Below are positions 4,780-6,736 of a stretch of 6,736 bases of DNA, in pieces; positions within the stretch are counted from its first letter, which is position 1, and every line of letters begins with the position of its first letter. The notes beneath the pieces are model-generated. The model made no database searches. It saw only the letters and a program-made list of their open reading frames with translations, and was not told where the DNA came from. This stretch comes from Spirochaeta sp. (lineage in GTDB: Bacteria > Spirochaetota > Spirochaetia > DSM-27196 > Alkalispirochaetaceae): assembly GCA_027859055.1 (NCBI GenBank), contig JAQIBO010000039.1, positions 1 to 6,736 of the forward strand. The letters run 5' to 3'. Both the position numbers and the translations under genes were made by a program.

Positions 4780-6736
4780 CAGGAGCTGAGCTTTCTGGCG
4801 ACTTCCTTGACAACGTAGATTTCGAGAGTATCTCCGACCTGAACGTCCTGGAGATTGCTGATGCCGATACCGCATTCATAGCCGGAATCGACCTCCTTCA
4901 CGTCCTCTTTAAACCGCTTCAGCGAAGAGATCGTGCCCTCGTGAATCTGAACGTTGTCTCGAAAGACCCGTACGTTTGCTTTACGCTGCACCTTACCTTC
5001 GGTGACATACGAACCGGCGACGATGCCGATCTTGGGGACCTTGAACGTATCGCGCACCTCGACGGCACCGATCGTCTGCTCCTGCAGATCCGGCGCAAGC
5101 ATTCCTTCCATGGCGGCGCGGACGTCTTCTACGGCATCGTAAATGATGCTGTATTTCTTGATCTCTACCTTTTCCCGTTCGGCAAGCTGTTGCGCCCGCG
5201 GTGTTGGTCGTACGTGAAATCCAACAACAAGGGCGTTTGATGCGGATGCAAGCATAATGTCGCCTTCGTTAATCGCTCCGGCGGATGCGTGAATCGCAAC
5301 CAGGCGGATTTCCGGGGTGCTCAGTTTTTCCAGAGCGCTTTGGAGCGCGTCCACTGAACCGTGAACGTCACCCTTGATGACGACTTTCAGTTCCTGAATT
5401 GCCCCTTCCTGGATGCTGTCGTAAAGGTTATCAAGTGTCACCTTTTTGACGTTCTTCGCCACTTCAACGCGCTTCAATTCCTGCCGTTTCGCACCAACCT
5501 GCCGGGCAGATTTTTCGTCTTCGGTTACCTGGAAGGGGTCTCCGGAATCGGGTACGCCGTCAAAGCCAAGAATTTCCACCGGTGTCGACGGGGGTGCTTC
5601 TTCAATGCGCTGGCCACGGTCGTTAAACATCGCCCGGACCTTTCCAGGGAAAATACCGGCGATAAAGGAGTCACCGACGCGCAACGTGCCCCGTTCTATC
5701 AGTACCGACGCCACGGTCCCACGACCGGGATCGATGCGGCTTTCAATAACTTTGCCTTCCGCCCGACGACCGTAATTCGCTTTCAGTTCAAGCAGTTCCG
5801 CCTGCAAGAGGACCGTTTCGAGGAGGTCTTCAATTCCCTCGCGTTGGAGTGCGGAGACTTCGACCATCGGAGTCTGACCACCCCACTCGTCCGGAATGAG
5901 TTCCAACTCCGAGAGCTGCTGTTTTACCCGATCCACATTGGCTTCCGGAAGGTCAACTTTGTTGATCGCCACGATGATTGGAACGCCCGCATCTTTGGCG
6001 TGACTGATCGCCTCCCGTGTTTGCGGCATAACGCCGTCGTTGGCGGCTACGACGAGAATTACCACGTCGGTTACCTGAGCGCCCCTGGCTCGCATGAGGG
6101 TAAACGCCTCATGGCCGGGAGTATCGAGGAACGTCAGAACGCCCTGGTCCAAGCTTACCTGATACGCTCCGATGTGCTGGGTAATACCGCCGTGTTCGTC
6201 ATCGACCACATTGGTCGACCGGATCGCGTCCAGCAGTTTTGTCTTTCCGTGGTCGACGTGGCCCATCACGGTGACGATCGGCGACCGTTCACGCAGATCT
6301 GCGGCCTCGTCCTTCTCCGTCTCGATGAGCGTTTCATCGTACAGGGAGACGACATTCACTCTGCAGCCGTACTCTCCAGCGAGGATTTCCGCGGTTTCCC
6401 GGTCGATTTGCTGGTTGATTGTCACCATCATGCCCATGCCCATCAACTTTCCGATGAGTTCATTGGCTTTCAGGTTCATCTTCCGCGCCAGCTCACTGAC
6501 GGTGACGACCTCCATGATATCGATCTCTTTCGGAACCGGATTCGCTTTCGGCTGCGGCTTTTTCCGGTTGAAACTTATCTCTTTCTCACGCTGGCGTTCG
6601 TCGCGCTCGTACCCGCCGCGTCCTTTCTTGCTCTTGTAAAAGCGTTTGCCGGCGCCTTTGGGCGGCGCTCCGCCACGTTTATCCGTTGACTCGGTTGTCC
6701 CGCCCCGCGGAGGCGCGCCGCCACCCTGTGGGGGGC
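4779..6736 (-). CDS. infB: Translation initiation factor IF2, 5' end beyond the window
   Basis: IF2 is the GTPase that delivers initiator fMet-tRNA to the 30S subunit and promotes subunit joining. The window holds 651 residues plus the stop, in frame from 6734. The first 70 or so are a Gly/Arg/Lys-rich low-complexity stretch, then NPVPKEIDIMEVVTVSELARK opens the IF2 N-domain (about 70-125). The G domain carries GHVDHGKT (158-165), GGITQHIGAYQV (G2, about 182-193), DTPGH (204-208), NKVDLP (258-263) and SAL (294-296). Domain II (about 324-408), domain III (about 438-533, GDVHGSVDAL) and the fMet-tRNA-binding domain IV (about 545-645, with GYECGIGI) follow. The residue after GKT is Lys where Ser or Thr is common. 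The ATG at 6515 is not the real start, since conserved coding sequence runs through it to the edge. IF2 proteins commonly have another 100-250 residues upstream. The TGA stop at 4781..4779 overlaps the rbfA start. Confidence 0.97.
   Translation of the reverse strand, partial: PPQGGGAPPRGGTTESTDKRGGAPPKGAGKRFYKSKKGRGGYERDERQREKEISFNRKKPQPKANPVPKEIDIMEVVTVSELARKMNLKANELIGKLMGMGMMVTINQQIDRETAEILAGEYGCRVNVVSLYDETLIETEKDEAADLRERSPIVTVMGHVDHGKTKLLDAIRSTNVVDDEHGGITQHIGAYQVSLDQGVLTFLDTPGHEAFTLMRARGAQVTDVVILVVAANDGVMPQTREAISHAKDAGVPIIVAINKVDLPEANVDRVKQQLSELELIPDEWGGQTPMVEVSALQREGIEDLLETVLLQAELLELKANYGRRAEGKVIESRIDPGRGTVASVLIERGTLRVGDSFIAGIFPGKVRAMFNDRGQRIEEAPPSTPVEILGFDGVPDSGDPFQVTEDEKSARQVGAKRQELKRVEVAKNVKKVTLDNLYDSIQEGAIQELKVVIKGDVHGSVDALQSALEKLSTPEIRLVAIHASAGAINEGDIMLASASNALVVGFHVRPTPRAQQLAEREKVEIKKYSIIYDAVEDVRAAMEGMLAPDLQEQTIGAVEVRDTFKVPKIGIVAGSYVTEGKVQRKANVRVFRDNVQIHEGTISSLKRFKEDVKEVDSGYECGIGISNLQDVQVGDTLEIYVVKEVARKLSS

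Noticed and set aside
6513..6515. ATG at 6515 as the infB start.
   Set aside because: The frame stays open to the window edge, and the conserved NPVPKEIDIMEVV block spans this Met, so it is internal. A shorter IF2 isoform cannot be excluded but has no clear signal.
5361..6689. A 442-codon open frame on the plus strand antisense to infB.
   Set aside because: It is fully opposite conserved IF2 coding sequence, with no recognisable domains and no ribosome-binding site that stands out; treated as a shadow.

Overview
The window is one co-directional run of housekeeping genes, all on the minus strand. Read in transcription order (right to left) it is infB (5' end off the right edge), rbfA, truB, ribF, rpsO, pnp and the start of dut, which reaches the left edge. 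This is the distal part of the widespread nusA-infB translation/RNA-metabolism operon. No RNA genes, mobile elements, CRISPR arrays or intergenic gaps over about 75 bases are visible.

The organism looks like a spirochaete (Spirochaetota, free-living Treponema/Spirochaeta-like). That rests on the gene order with dut behind pnp, the resemblance of the PNPase and IF2 sequences to remembered spirochaete homologues, and GC in the mid-50s % judged by eye. It is an inference of moderate confidence, since the operon core itself is shared by most bacteria.

Region by region: 4779-6736 encodes IF2 from a Gly/Arg/Lys-rich N-terminal segment to its natural stop. rbfA starts inside the infB stop (TGATG), truB starts 44 bases before rbfA ends, ribF starts in the truB stop (ATGA), and rpsO starts 17 bases before ribF ends. 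Five genes are therefore packed with no gap, which implies translational coupling from IF2 through ribosomal protein S15. The only real intergenic space is the 72 bases between rpsO and pnp (2391-2462), which holds a strong hairpin resembling the processing or attenuation site found at this place in other bacteria. pnp ends in a 12-base tandem repeat encoding an RGG-type tail, and dut follows or overlaps its end.

The products share a theme: translation initiation (IF2), 30S maturation (RbfA), tRNA psi55 modification (TruB), 30S assembly (S15) and RNA turnover (PNPase). RibF (flavin cofactors) and Dut (nucleotide pool sanitation) ride along.

I found no undescribed multi-gene system. The points worth a second look are: an in-frame TAA in dut exactly where the family has a conserved Glu; a RibF whose riboflavin-kinase half looks degenerate and short; an rpsO initiation region embedded in ribF with a small UACG-loop hairpin beside its Shine-Dalgarno; and the RGG repeat tail of PNPase.
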